NCBI RefSeq assembly: GCF_014356525.2
Contig: NC_052508.1
Span: 55,128,497 to 55,192,496 of the forward strand
DNA from: Nilaparvata lugens
Taxonomy: Eukaryota > Arthropoda > Insecta > Hemiptera > Delphacidae
Length of the DNA stretch: 64,000 nt
Direction: 5' to 3'
Shown here: piece by piece, positions 22,555 through 32,053 of the stretch
Layout: each line of letters starts with the position of its first letter
Numbering within the stretch: position 1 is the stretch's first letter
Program-made: the position numbers and the translations under genes
The notes under the pieces: generated by a model
What the model saw: only the letters and a program-made list of their open reading frames with translations
What the model was told of the DNA's origin: nothing
Databases searched by the model: none

Positions 22555-22873
22555 AAACGAAAATCCCGATTAAATGCTGTTAATCACCCAGAAGACTTCT
22601 GCTACTGCAAATATTGACAACAGGGTAAACTGCTAGATGAAAATTCGATGAGCGCTACTATAGAAAAATTATTTGTCTGCCCGGGAAGACAACAGGGTAA
22701 ACAGCTAGATGGAAGGAAATTCGATGAGTTATCATCGTTAGAGAATTAGGAAATACAAATAATTTTTGTATAGTAGCGCTCATGAAATCTCCATCTAGCT
22801 GTTTACCTTGTCTATATTTGCAGTAGCAGAAGTCTTCGGGGTGATTTACAGCATTCAATTGGGATTTTCGTTT
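22555..22873. mobile_element. TIR element with about 85-bp inverted arms (family D, full copy)
   Basis: The left arm aaacgaaaatcccgattaaa...agacttctgctactgcaaat...gtaaactgctag is mirrored on the right (ctagctgtttacc...atttgcagtagcagaagtct...gggattttcgttt). A shorter relative is at 47421-47544 and an end fragment at 59639-59700. All are followed by an attagcattt-like word, so the mobile unit may extend a little further. There is no coding sequence. Confidence 0.8.
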
Positions 22874-23093
22874 AATAATAATTATTATTAATTAAATAGC
22901 ATTTGAACAAATGCAACTTCCAATTGATTTCCATCTGTAAAAAGAAGAGAAGCTTGAATTGGGACATGAGGGAGAGAAATCGGTTATGAGGTGAATGAGA
23001 AATATGGAAACAATTAGGAAAGCCTAGAAAATGAGAAGGTTAGAGAGAGAAATGAGGTGGATGGAAAAAATAGCGATGAGTAAGAAAGACAAG

Positions 23094-23249
23094 AGCATCA
23101 CTCACAAAACACAGACAAAAGAAACGCAAAAAATAATGTTTTTGGACTCGGGGGACCTAGAAACGTAAACTTGAAATCAGGGTACCTTAATTTTTTTTGG
23201 AAAGCAATTCTTTCCTTACCTGTGGTAATAGGGCAAGGAAAGTAACAAA
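23094..23249 (+). repeat. Dispersed repeat with actttccttgcc ends, 3' part only
   Basis: Matches the end of 2606-3424: ggactcgggggacctagaaa, ggtaccttaattttttttgg and ttaccTgtggtaatagggca, ending aaggaaagtaa. Confidence 0.7.
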
Positions 23250-23956
23250 GATCTTCTTATTCTGCTAGTGCCTATTCGTTCCGAATATTGGCGATCAGCC
23301 TGACTATGGATATCTTATTTACAGCCAGAAACGAAGATGGAGAAAAGAAATTGCAGAAAAACGCAGAAGACAAGGGGTGTACGAAAACAAAGATGGAGAA
23401 ATGAGATTTTAGAAAAACGAGGGAAGAATGATGATAATAATGAAAAAATTATTAACCAAAGAAGAAAGACTGATGAAATGTATGAAGATGCTTGAGTAAT
23501 AGAGGAAGAAGAGTATAGAGGACCTTCAAAAATAAAAAGAATAGTAAGTAGGCGAAGTAAGGTACCCTATATTGTAATGGAACAGCCTCCCCACAGCCGC
23601 AGCCACCCCATTTCTTCTAGAATGTTGGCATCACTTCTTATCGCGGGCGCAGCGCTCCAACTTACATAATGCTCTAAAGAAAACTGCCTCACTGCCCTCC
23701 CATTATTATTATTCCTTATCCTATTCTATGGACTTACCCCACCTTAACCTAGGCCATTGTGCCCTTGCTTAGAACATCTGCTCCTTTTCTTGTCCCACTG
23801 GAGAAGGAGCGCAAAGCAACGCGCGCCCAACACATCCAGATCCTTACCGATATCAACTACTTTTCAAAAAGCACACAATCATTTTTATAAATAGGCAAGG
23901 TAGGATTGTAGTTTGTGGATATCCTTTTCTTTATTATTTATTCCCAAAAAATAAAG
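23250..23956. other. No gene recognised; GC-richer 23580-23860
   Basis: 23290-23560 is purine-rich (gaagaaag words). 23580-23860 is GC-richer (gcgggcgcagcgctcc, gcgcaaagcaacgcgcgccc) but shows no sustained open frame. Confidence 0.3.
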
Positions 23957-24547
23957 TCACTCTGAGAAAAAGATAAATCTTATAGATATTTCTTATTTGG
24001 CCAGTTTTGAAGTTTCAATTATCACGAACAGAATATATTTCTGCCTAACAGCTTCTGTTTTATGAAAGTTGAAAAATAATCCGCTATTTCAGATCACTAA
24101 TTATTAACGAAATCTTAAACATTATCGCTGTATCATATTCATAATATTAACAAAATTATTGTATTGCTCTACTGGAAAAGCTATTAAATTAGTGTATGAT
24201 GATGTTATAAAGTCATTAAGATTGATTATCCAAGAATGATAATTAGTGTATGATGATGTTATAAAGTAATTATCATTCTTGGATAATCAATCTTAATGAC
24301 TCTATAACATCATCATACACTATAATAGCTTTTCCAGTAGAGCAATACAATAATTTTGTTAATATTATGAATATGATACAGCGATAATGTTTAAGATTTC
24401 GTTAATAATTAGGGATCTGAAATAGCGGATTATTTTTCAACTTTCATAAAACAGAAGCTGTTAGGCAGAAACATATTATGTTTGTGATAATTGAAACTTC
24501 AAAACTGGCCAATTAAGAAATATCTATAATCTTTTTTTCAGAGTGAA
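23957..24547. repeat. Very long hairpin: about 280-bp inverted arms, 21-base loop
   Basis: 23957-24245 is mirrored by 24267-24547 with only scattered mismatches and small indels. The centre reads tatccaagaatgataatta / gtgtatgatgatgttataaag / taattatcattcttggata. The loop sequence is itself a second copy of a word inside the left arm (24190-24216), which suggests that template switching or slippage created the turn. A transcript through it would fold into a long double-stranded RNA. No coding sequence was found. Confidence 0.9.
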
Positions 24548-24898
24548 TTTTTTCAGAATGACTTTTTTTCTTTATCTTTAGATGGCGTCCTCCTGGTTTA
24601 TTGTAATCTGTGTTGAAGATTCTTATTTGATCACTGCAACATCTCAACTGTGATATTGTGAATTTCATCTTGAATTTTCTGTTTTGAATAAACCACAGGT
24701 ATTGGTCCAGTTTTGAACAAGAGAGCTGTGAGATATAGCTGACAATGTATAGCTCACACATGTATTCAAGTGAATAACAATGTATATGGCTCAAGAATGT
24801 ATTCAATTCGGAAAAAGCCATGTTAAGTGTAAAATCCATTCGAATATTGATAAATATCATCAATTTCATTTGAATGGGAGGTTTTGAGGTTGCAATTA

Positions 24899-25572
24899 TC
24901 TATCTATATATAAAAAAGCGTAATGGCACTCACTCACTGACTGACTCACTCACTCACTCGCATAACTAAAAATCTACCGGACCAAAAACGTTCAAATTTG
25001 GTAGGTATGTTCAGTTGGCCCTTTAGAGGCGCACTAAGAAATATTTTGGCGATATTTTAACTCTAAGGGAGGTTTTTAAGAGTTTAAAGTTCTTTTAGCT
25101 TGTATATTCTTCTTATTCCAATATCTTAAAATTATAATAATTGAAATGTCCATACCATATGTTAATATAGAACTATAATCTAGAGAGAGTACCTCTTTGA
25201 AACAGTTTGTTGTTCTGGTAACTAAATTAAAAATTTTGTCAGATTGGCAATAAGTTGAGTTGACTTTGTTAGGTTGACACCAAGTTGAAGATTGAAATGC
25301 ATTTATCGCGGAAAAATTGATTGGGCACTGCTACTTCAATCAGAGCTATTCCTGGTAACATTATATTACTAGCCGTCAGGCTCGCTTCGCTCGCCATATC
25401 CGTTTAGTCAGACGTTTAGTCTGTATCCCCGACTGGATCGTCCAAACATATGATAAAAATGCTCAAATGTCGCTCGCCTGCTGATCTCATTCTTGGACAG
25501 TCCAGTCGGGGGTCCAGGGGGCAGAGCCCCCTGGCTAGCAGATATGGCGAGCGAAGCGAGCCTGACGGCTAG
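24899..25572 (+). mobile_element. Helitron-type non-autonomous element
   Basis: Starts a|TCTATCTATATATAAAAAA, continues ggcactcactcactgactga and ends gcgagcctgacggCTAG|t. This is the 5'-TC...CTRR-3' layout inserted between A and T that defines Helitrons, with GC-rich hairpin wording just before the end (ccaggggg...ccccctgg). An inverted second 3' end lies inside it at 25367-25412. A related full copy is at 39308-40105. There is no Rep/helicase sequence. Confidence 0.7.
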
Positions 25573-25573
25573 T

Positions 25574-25840
25574 ACTACAATAAAGTAAAGAGTCGACTTA
25601 TACACTTTACGGTGTACGGGATAGGAAATGGACATACACTGTACGGGATAGGAAATTCACAAATGACGCGTCATCACGTCTGAAAATCTGGGCTGATTAA
25701 CTTGAAATGTTGCATATAAATTGTCAATTTAACGAGTATTGTTATAGGCTCATTTTAAAATTTTCAAGATTCCAGTGGGTCAAGTTTTCAGTTTGTCAAG
25801 TTCTCAATTAGATCCTTGCGGAGCACGGGTTGCCTGCTAG
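25574..25840 (+). mobile_element. Second Helitron-type element, abutting the first
   Basis: Begins about taataaagtaaagagtcgac, has gtacgggataggaaattca and catcacgtctgaaaatctg inside, and ends tgcggagcacgggttgcctg followed by CTAG|t. Relatives: 51804-52073 on the minus strand (complete 3' end) and 63151-63312 (5' part). It starts one or two bases after the first element's CTAG, so the two lie head to tail. Confidence 0.6.
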
Positions 25841-26510
25841 TCACAAATTAAATTATTTTTGCCTTCCCACTTCTGTTTTCTAAATGGAATAGAGAATCAA
25901 GATTGATAATACTCGTATCTTGTGAATTTGAATATGAAGATATTAATATATGAGATTTAAATTACTCCAAGTAATTTTGAACGGGTCTGTAATTCAACGG
26001 AGAGAACAAAATTATTATATTGGACTAGTGTCCATATTATAATGATCTTCGTATTTATCAAATTTCAACGTCGTTCCCCTGAAATTATTTGGTACAAAAA
26101 CTAATTTCTCTTTTTTCATCCCTTTCTCATCCACCCCCACGACAACATTGTCACTCTATCCAACCTCATCTCAACTTTGTCTCACTGATGCCTCTCTTTT
26201 CCTTGTTCAACTCTCTATTTTGCCCCAGAGAAATGAAAATAAGCAGCCAGTTTTACAACGAGAGCGACCACACTTTCATTTCCTTCTTGTAAGGCGTCTT
26301 GTCGCAGTTACCTCCTCCCCCTGATATTCACACCCTTACCCCTCCTCTATAATCATGGGCCGCCAAAATTTCCATCCCCACACGACGACATCATTCTTAA
26401 AGTTTAGTAGTGTGCCTTGTCCTCATTCTTGATCTAGCCTCTTTTTCATATAAAAGGGGGTGGATTATGTCTGGAAAAAAATCTGGCGAGAAAAATAGAT
26501 TGGGTCCGTA

Positions 26511-26864
26511 TCACAGAGACAAGTTCTCACAGAGACAAGTAGTGTTTTTGAACGATATTAGTGTCACAGAGACAAGTTTCATAGGAACAAGTAGTTTTAT
26601 AAATGGCAGTCTCACAGGAACAAGTTCCCACAGAGACAAGTTGAGTCTCACAGAGACAAGGTGAGTCTCACAGAGACAAGGTGAGTCTCACAGAGACAAG
26701 GTCTGTTTCACTGGAACAAGTAGTGTCAGTGGAACAAGAAGAGGGGTAGAGTCCCATTCGAACAAGTGTAGTGTCACAGAGACAAGGTCAGTCTCACAGG
26801 AACAAGGTTGGTGTGGTGTGTTGCCTACACATGAAGATGAAGGCATTCCATTTGCTCTAATAAA
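26511..26864 (+). repeat. Array of degenerate 15-17-base units, consensus gtctcacagagacaag
   Basis: About fifteen units related to GTCTC-ACA-GAGAC-AAG, each an imperfect palindrome with a 3-base centre, separated by agt/gtga spacers. Variants read tcataggaacaag or tcacaggaacaag. A non-repetitive tail (gtgttgcctacacatgaaga...ggcattccatttgctct) follows. The same array plus tail occurs inverted at 31781-32053, so the unit is a dispersed element and not a local microsatellite. Open frames crossing it (Ser/Thr/Glu-rich) are by-products. Confidence 0.85.
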
Positions 26865-26920
26865 TGGGATGTCATCTGTTTTTTAATATATATACATATA
26901 TATTATGGTGACATGAATAG

Positions 26921-27220
26921 AATAGAATGACTGCCTTTATTTTTCTTAGAAAGCGAAGTTAGGGCGCAGTCGACCCTCTCTTACACTCAACTCTCTATCA
27001 AGTATTATAACAATACGAAAAAAATAAATACAAATAATATGATTAAAAACAAACATAGTTAAGTTATCTACTTATTTAAAATAATAACAAATTTTAAATT
27101 ATTGAAAAGAAAGAGAAAAAAATGACATTGAAAATAATACATAACAATGCTGAATGATAGTATTTTCTGATACTTCATCACTTCAGTAAAAAATAAGACA
27201 CTACAGAATACAATACAGTA
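26921..27220 (-). mobile_element. LINE 3' region, minus strand
   Basis: On the minus strand it reads ggtcgactgcgccctaactt, cgctttctaagaaaaataaa and ggcagtcattctattctatt, a 3' UTR with an attct tail. The interior boundary is approximate. Confidence 0.45.
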
Positions 27221-27591
27221 GGCCTACATAGCAACTGAAGTGTTTGCTATAGATTTCATTTCCTACTTATTATCACTATGTAAATCTCGAAGTGGATAAG
27301 TAAATATACATTATGATTTATTTAAATAGTAAAATAGAATCTTCCATCAATCAACAAACAACGTCACAAACAACGCTCCTTCAATCCACGTGACATACAT
27401 ATATAAATATATAATTTACATATGTTAATAATGTGGTGACATCATTTGAAGCCAGCTTTAAACGTTTCTCCTGTGGAGAAAAAATGATGAATTTAGTAGA
27501 CTTTTTAGTGGATCCTAGACATTCAGATTCAAATCTATACATAACAATTGATTCCCCTTTTCATCCAGGATATTTGTGGTTTCTTAAAATT

Positions 27592-28030
27592 TCGATTTAT
27601 TGACCGAGCGAAATGAGTTCTAAGATTCAAGTCGACGGCTTTGCATTTCTCTTTATGTTTATATGTTCCGCAATTACGGCGAAACGCAGCAATAGATTAC
27701 CATGAAATTTGACAGGTATATTTCTTTTTAAATTGTGCCTCGACGTATATACAAGGTTTTTTGAAAATTTTGCATTTTAAGGTTAATACAATAGGTAAAG
27801 TCTCCTTCGAACGCCAATATTACAGTAAAAATCAGAATAGAATCATCCATAATAATTCAGCTGTTGAGTGGATTTTTAATTGCATGCAATAATGCATGCA
27901 ATTAATATATCAATGTAACTTAGTAAAAAATCAGCTGTCGTGTTGACTATTCATTGCATGCAATGACGCATGCAATTAATAACGGAAAGAAAACATAGTA
28001 TTTTCTCTCGACCTTTATCTGCTTTCAACT
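27592..28030. repeat. Dispersed-type repeat with paired catgcaatnnngcatgcaat palindromes
   Basis: The block gaccgagcgaaatgag...tacggcgaaacgcagcaat...tgaaatttgacaggtat...cgacgtatatacaaggtttt is wording I associate with a repeat common in invertebrate genomes. I cannot name the family. In its second half, attgcatgcaataatgcatg and attgcatgcaatgacgcatg form two palindromic modules about 85 bases apart, each following aatcagctgt. Confidence 0.45.
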
Positions 28031-29184
28031 CGGTCTGACCTGTTGAAGGAGATTAGATTTTGATGTTAGCATATTTTTGATACACTAACCCCAACAGCCA
28101 TTAGCCGTTTTCACACCGACATCTTGCCGACACAACATACAAACAGGATTTACTCTTATGGACAGTATGAGACGAGGCTGTGTTTTATAATTGCGCGAGG
28201 TCTACTGTTCATAGAACTACTAGTCCAGGATTAAAATGTTGTTTTACCAAAATCATCAAATATTTAATAATTCGATACAATGATACATGTACAAATGTGA
28301 AGCTGACTTGCACCGAGGTAGAATCAATTTAATTTTAAATAATTTGAAATATATTTAAAGTTGTTAGGCTTCATTAATTCATTGAACACCTATTTTATCA
28401 TTATGTGTTACCAGAACCTATTAGAATTATGTAGATTGCCTTTAATGAATAAATTGAGTTCCATGTAAATGTATTATTTCCACCAAACTCCAAAATAACT
28501 ATTTCAATGTGATTTTTAATTGTTCAGTCAATATAAAATAATTTTGATTCTGCAGTAACTTATACATAAGTGATATCAATGTAAGAAAGAACAGATTATA
28601 TACTTCTAGATGAATGTAACAATATTGGAAAGATGTTATCCAACGGTATTTGAATACACCCCTGACTGTTACTGTATGGGAGTACCACCAGTAATTTATA
28701 AGTTTTCAATTCGTCAAAAGAGTGGTTATAGATAAAATAGTGTACTCAACGGTTATAATCTTCTCCTATCTATATTTTTTCTCCTTATTATTGTTCATCT
28801 TCTTCCTGCCGCCAAAGTGCAGTACTTTATACCTGGCAATAGAATTTTTAGAAATAGAAGCATTTGGTTAACTTTGGTTTTACGCTTCAGTGAACATAGT
28901 CTATGAGCAGGGTAGTTCTACCTGGACACCACCGATGACAAATTGACCGGGCTTTCCAGAAGTACCTAACGGGAGACATTTGCTTTGTTTCATGGAAGCA
29001 AGGCATTGTAATACTGAATGAGTATTTATAGTTCTATAAAGCAAGGCCTTTTGGTTCTAATACCCGAGACGTCAGTCTGCAGATTGTTGTTATGGAATGC
29101 AGAAAACTTCTTTCACCAACCTTAGAAACTAAATGCTGTTTCAAAAGATTGAAAAGATAGCATGCAAAATCTATGGTTATGGTT
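28031..29184. other. No gene recognised
   Basis: AT-rich sequence with no sustained open frame. gcaaggc(c/a)tt occurs twice near 28999 and 29041. Confidence 0.35.

Positions 29185-29254
<70 letters not shown>
29185..29254. repeat. (TA)n microsatellite, about 70 bp
   Basis: Alternating ta interrupted once by tta. A second (ta)n tract lies at 40147-40196. Confidence 0.95.
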
Positions 29255-29256
<2 letters not shown>

Positions 29257-29376
29257 GTGAGTGTAGCGTAAGGGACACACTATTATTCCTCACCCACCAT
29301 ATAGCATATAATATATCGAACTCTGTCACTCCCACTCAACCACATCACTCTCTTACACATACCCTTTCCTTCGGGC

Positions 29377-29386
29377 TCACTCTCTC

Positions 29387-29418
<32 letters not shown>
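29377..29418. repeat. (CT)n microsatellite
   Basis: Pure ct from 29391 to 29418 with an interrupted start. Confidence 0.95.
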
Positions 29419-29423
<5 letters not shown>

Positions 29424-30241
29424 TGATAATGAATTAAAACGCAGATTTCTGTCTTTGACACTAATATCATGCTTTAGTTAGATCAATAATGTTTCAATTG
29501 CCATCTAAATCTAGGTGAACTATTTGTAACACATAAACTAATAATTAAAACCACCCTAAATAAACCTTGATTAGTCCCAACCGATATGGTTTACAGTAAC
29601 TTTAAGGACATGACAATAAGACAATAATTGTGGGTTGGAAACGTAATTTTGAATATTTATTATAATAAAATATAATCCCATTTTTCTGGTGCTCCAAACT
29701 CGTTATTTAATAATAAACCTACAGTTTAAGAGCCATCACTGATAAATATGTCACTTAGTATAAATACAGAAGAACAAAAATCATAAACCTTATTCCGGGA
29801 CACTTTCTCATTAGTTCTTAATTCTCGTATAGCCTATGTGTGTGATAAACGAAATTTGAATTTGAAATCACAACAATTTTTGAAAAACATACAGTTTTGA
29901 ACTACGTGCTTATTCTACGAAAATTGAAACCCCTTTCTTAGCTGGCGTCTAGGAATAAGAAATATATTGACCGATAAATACAAACAATTGGATGTAGATT
30001 AGGCGATTTGGCCTTGTCTAAAGGATTCATCTTATAGTCTGTTATACAATAAATGAGCAATTCAATTCATAACATCTAGTAGTCATCTTATGAATAGTGT
30101 TATCATTCATCAAATCAGTCTTATCAAGTCATAATTATCATCACCCAGTACAATTGAATAAATTAAATCATACATTGAAAAAAGACATAAACTATTTATA
30201 AACTCACAGCACTGAATATCATATTTTCAACAATTTGAAAA
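29419..30241. other. No gene recognised
   Basis: AT-rich and plain. I see no repeat or frame of note. Confidence 0.35.
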
Positions 30242-30420
30242 TTAATTTACGGAACAATAAGCATTTTCATTCAGAATTACATTTAGTGCGTTTTTTAATT
30301 TATTCAGAGGCAAGTTTCTTCTAATATAAGATAAAGGCAGATTATTGAACATGGAGTACAGTAGATAGGAATAAATTTCAAGCTCTTACTCAATCTGACA
30401 TTGGGAGTTACAATACTCTA
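30242..30420 (-). pseudogene. LINE reverse-transcriptase C-terminal tail, minus strand
   Basis: From 30352 down to the stop at 30242-30244 the minus strand reads MFNNLPLSYIRRNLPLNKLK followed by NALNVILNENAYCSVN. This matches the [IV]-[FY]-N-x-LP...F/L-K..L...LL.....YS[VI] ending of jockey/CR1-type polyproteins, comparable to 2400-2572. A stop lies just upstream in the frame. It is a 5'-truncated, decayed copy too short for any automatic gene caller. Confidence 0.6.
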
Positions 30421-30610
30421 GTAGTCCAGATAACAGTAGACCTCACTGAACATCCTTTGCAATGTGGTAACGAGAATATTCAGCCATCTACTAGAAATGC
30501 TATCTACTAGGAATAAAGTCATTGTAATAATATCAGCGCTTTTATAAAATGTTTGCCAATGGCCCCACTAAGAAATCTGATCAGGCTGGTTGGAGACTTC
30601 CAATCAACCA

Positions 30611-30648
30611 TACATTACATTACATTACATTACATTACATTACATTAC
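30611..30648. repeat. (ATTAC)n microsatellite
   Basis: About seven tandem attac units, followed by cagggctaccagacattg. Confidence 0.95.
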
Positions 30649-31123
30649 CAGGGCTACCAGACATTGTTTTGCAGTAGTCGTACTATATCATAATGGAAAA
30701 AGTAGAACTTTGATATGAAAGTAATGAACTCACTCCGCTACAAATAAAATCTATTGGTGTGCTAATCTAAATGTTGCACTACTTCAATCCTGTAAAAATG
30801 AATACCGGTATAATACTTATTCTGAATTGATGGAATCCCACGTCCCATTGCGCTTATGATAATTTTAAATGTTACTTTATTAACTCAGTAAGTTCAGAAA
30901 GTTATTGCTCAGTTGAATCAGAGCTACGATTAAAAAGATGATTTGGGAATTATCAAGTGGCACTTTTTGTTTTTCACTGGGATTTTCATTTTGTAACATG
31001 CAGAGACGCTTGTAGAACAACAATCTGTTAAATTTTTTATGGGAAAGATTTTATGAGGAAAATGAAGTTTTTCATTGACATTATCATCCGTAACTCGGAA
31101 CGCCATGATAAATCTTGGCATCT

Positions 31124-31289
31124 AAAGCTGCGTTTACACCAAAGTTATTAACGAAATGTTAATAACCTAATCCTCACAGATTATTATAGATTGAACGGCA
31201 CATGAAAAACACATATGTTCATCATGTGTATGATAAGTTATGTTCAATCTAATAGAATCTATAGAATCTATTGGTGTTGACCCAGCTTT
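31124..31289. mobile_element. Short TIR element, about 166 bp
   Basis: aaagctgcgtttacaccaa at the left pairs with ttggtgttgacccagcttt at the right, with a few mismatches. TA flanks both sides. The interior has paired tagattgaac / gttcaatcta words. Confidence 0.65.
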
Positions 31290-31780
31290 ACTCTGTGACT
31301 GTCTGGAGTTAATATTATATCAATTTGAATTTACAATTCGAGACCGCAGCTCGGAAAAAGAAGAGATGATTAGCTCATAATATTGGGGACCGAGCTTCGC
31401 TCAGGAGTACAAAAGCATAAACAATTTATTACGAAAGAAGGAATTATAATGAAAAACCATTTTGGCCATGTGGTTTTTAAGAAGCGGTGATGAATAGGTC
31501 AGTGGTAGGCTATTTGGCTTTTATATATTCCATTTCATATTCATATTGATTATTCTTTCGGGTTGAAGGTTATATGTATACGTATTAGATATATTGGAAT
31601 AGTTATCTTGGAGTTTGGTAGAAATATATCACATTTGCATAGAACTCAATTTATTTATTTATTTAAGTTATCTTCTATCTGATTCTAATAGGTTACCAAC
31701 CCATCCCTATCTTATATGATAAACCTTCAATCATAATCATATACCTGCATGATTAAAAAACAGCAGACATTCAATTTACT

Positions 31781-32053
31781 AGAACAAATAATGGAGTGCC
31801 TTCAAGTTCAGATGTAGGCAACACGCCTAACTTCTTCCTACATTCGCTACCTTGTCTCTATGACACTGACATTGCTTCTGTGAAACACCTTGTTCCAGTG
31901 GGAACTTGCTTCTGTGAGACTGCCATTTATAGCGCTACTACTTTGGACGGAGACCTTGTCTCTATGAAACTGCTTGTCTCTGTGGGAACTTGTTCCTGTG
32001 AGACTGCCATTTATAGAAATACTTGCTCCTGTGAAACTTGTCTCTGTGACACT
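31781..32053 (-). repeat. Inverted second copy of the gtctcacagagacaag array
   Basis: Reads cttgtctctatgacac, cttgttccagtgggaactt, cttgtctctgtgggaacttg and so on. It is preceded by agaacaaataatggagtgcc...gatgtaggcaacacgcc, the reverse complement of the unique tail of the 26511-26864 copy. The word ccatttatag also recurs in both copies. Confidence 0.85.

Noticed and set aside
26410..26664. Plus frame with SHRDK/SLTETS-type repeats, and its minus counterpart at 31847-32125
   Set aside because: Both frames fall on the gtctcacagagacaag arrays. The repeats shift frame often and the peptides resemble no known protein.
26511..26864. CRISPR-like look of short palindromic repeats
   Set aside because: Spacers are only a few bases and not unique, and the genome is eukaryotic.
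29133..29426. 97-codon frame over the TA and CT microsatellites
   Set aside because: Tyr-Ile and Ser-Leu repeats come directly from the microsatellites.
30649..30680. cagggctaccagacattg as a hAT-like terminus after the (ATTAC)n tract
   Set aside because: It is a single short match with no partner end or target duplication.
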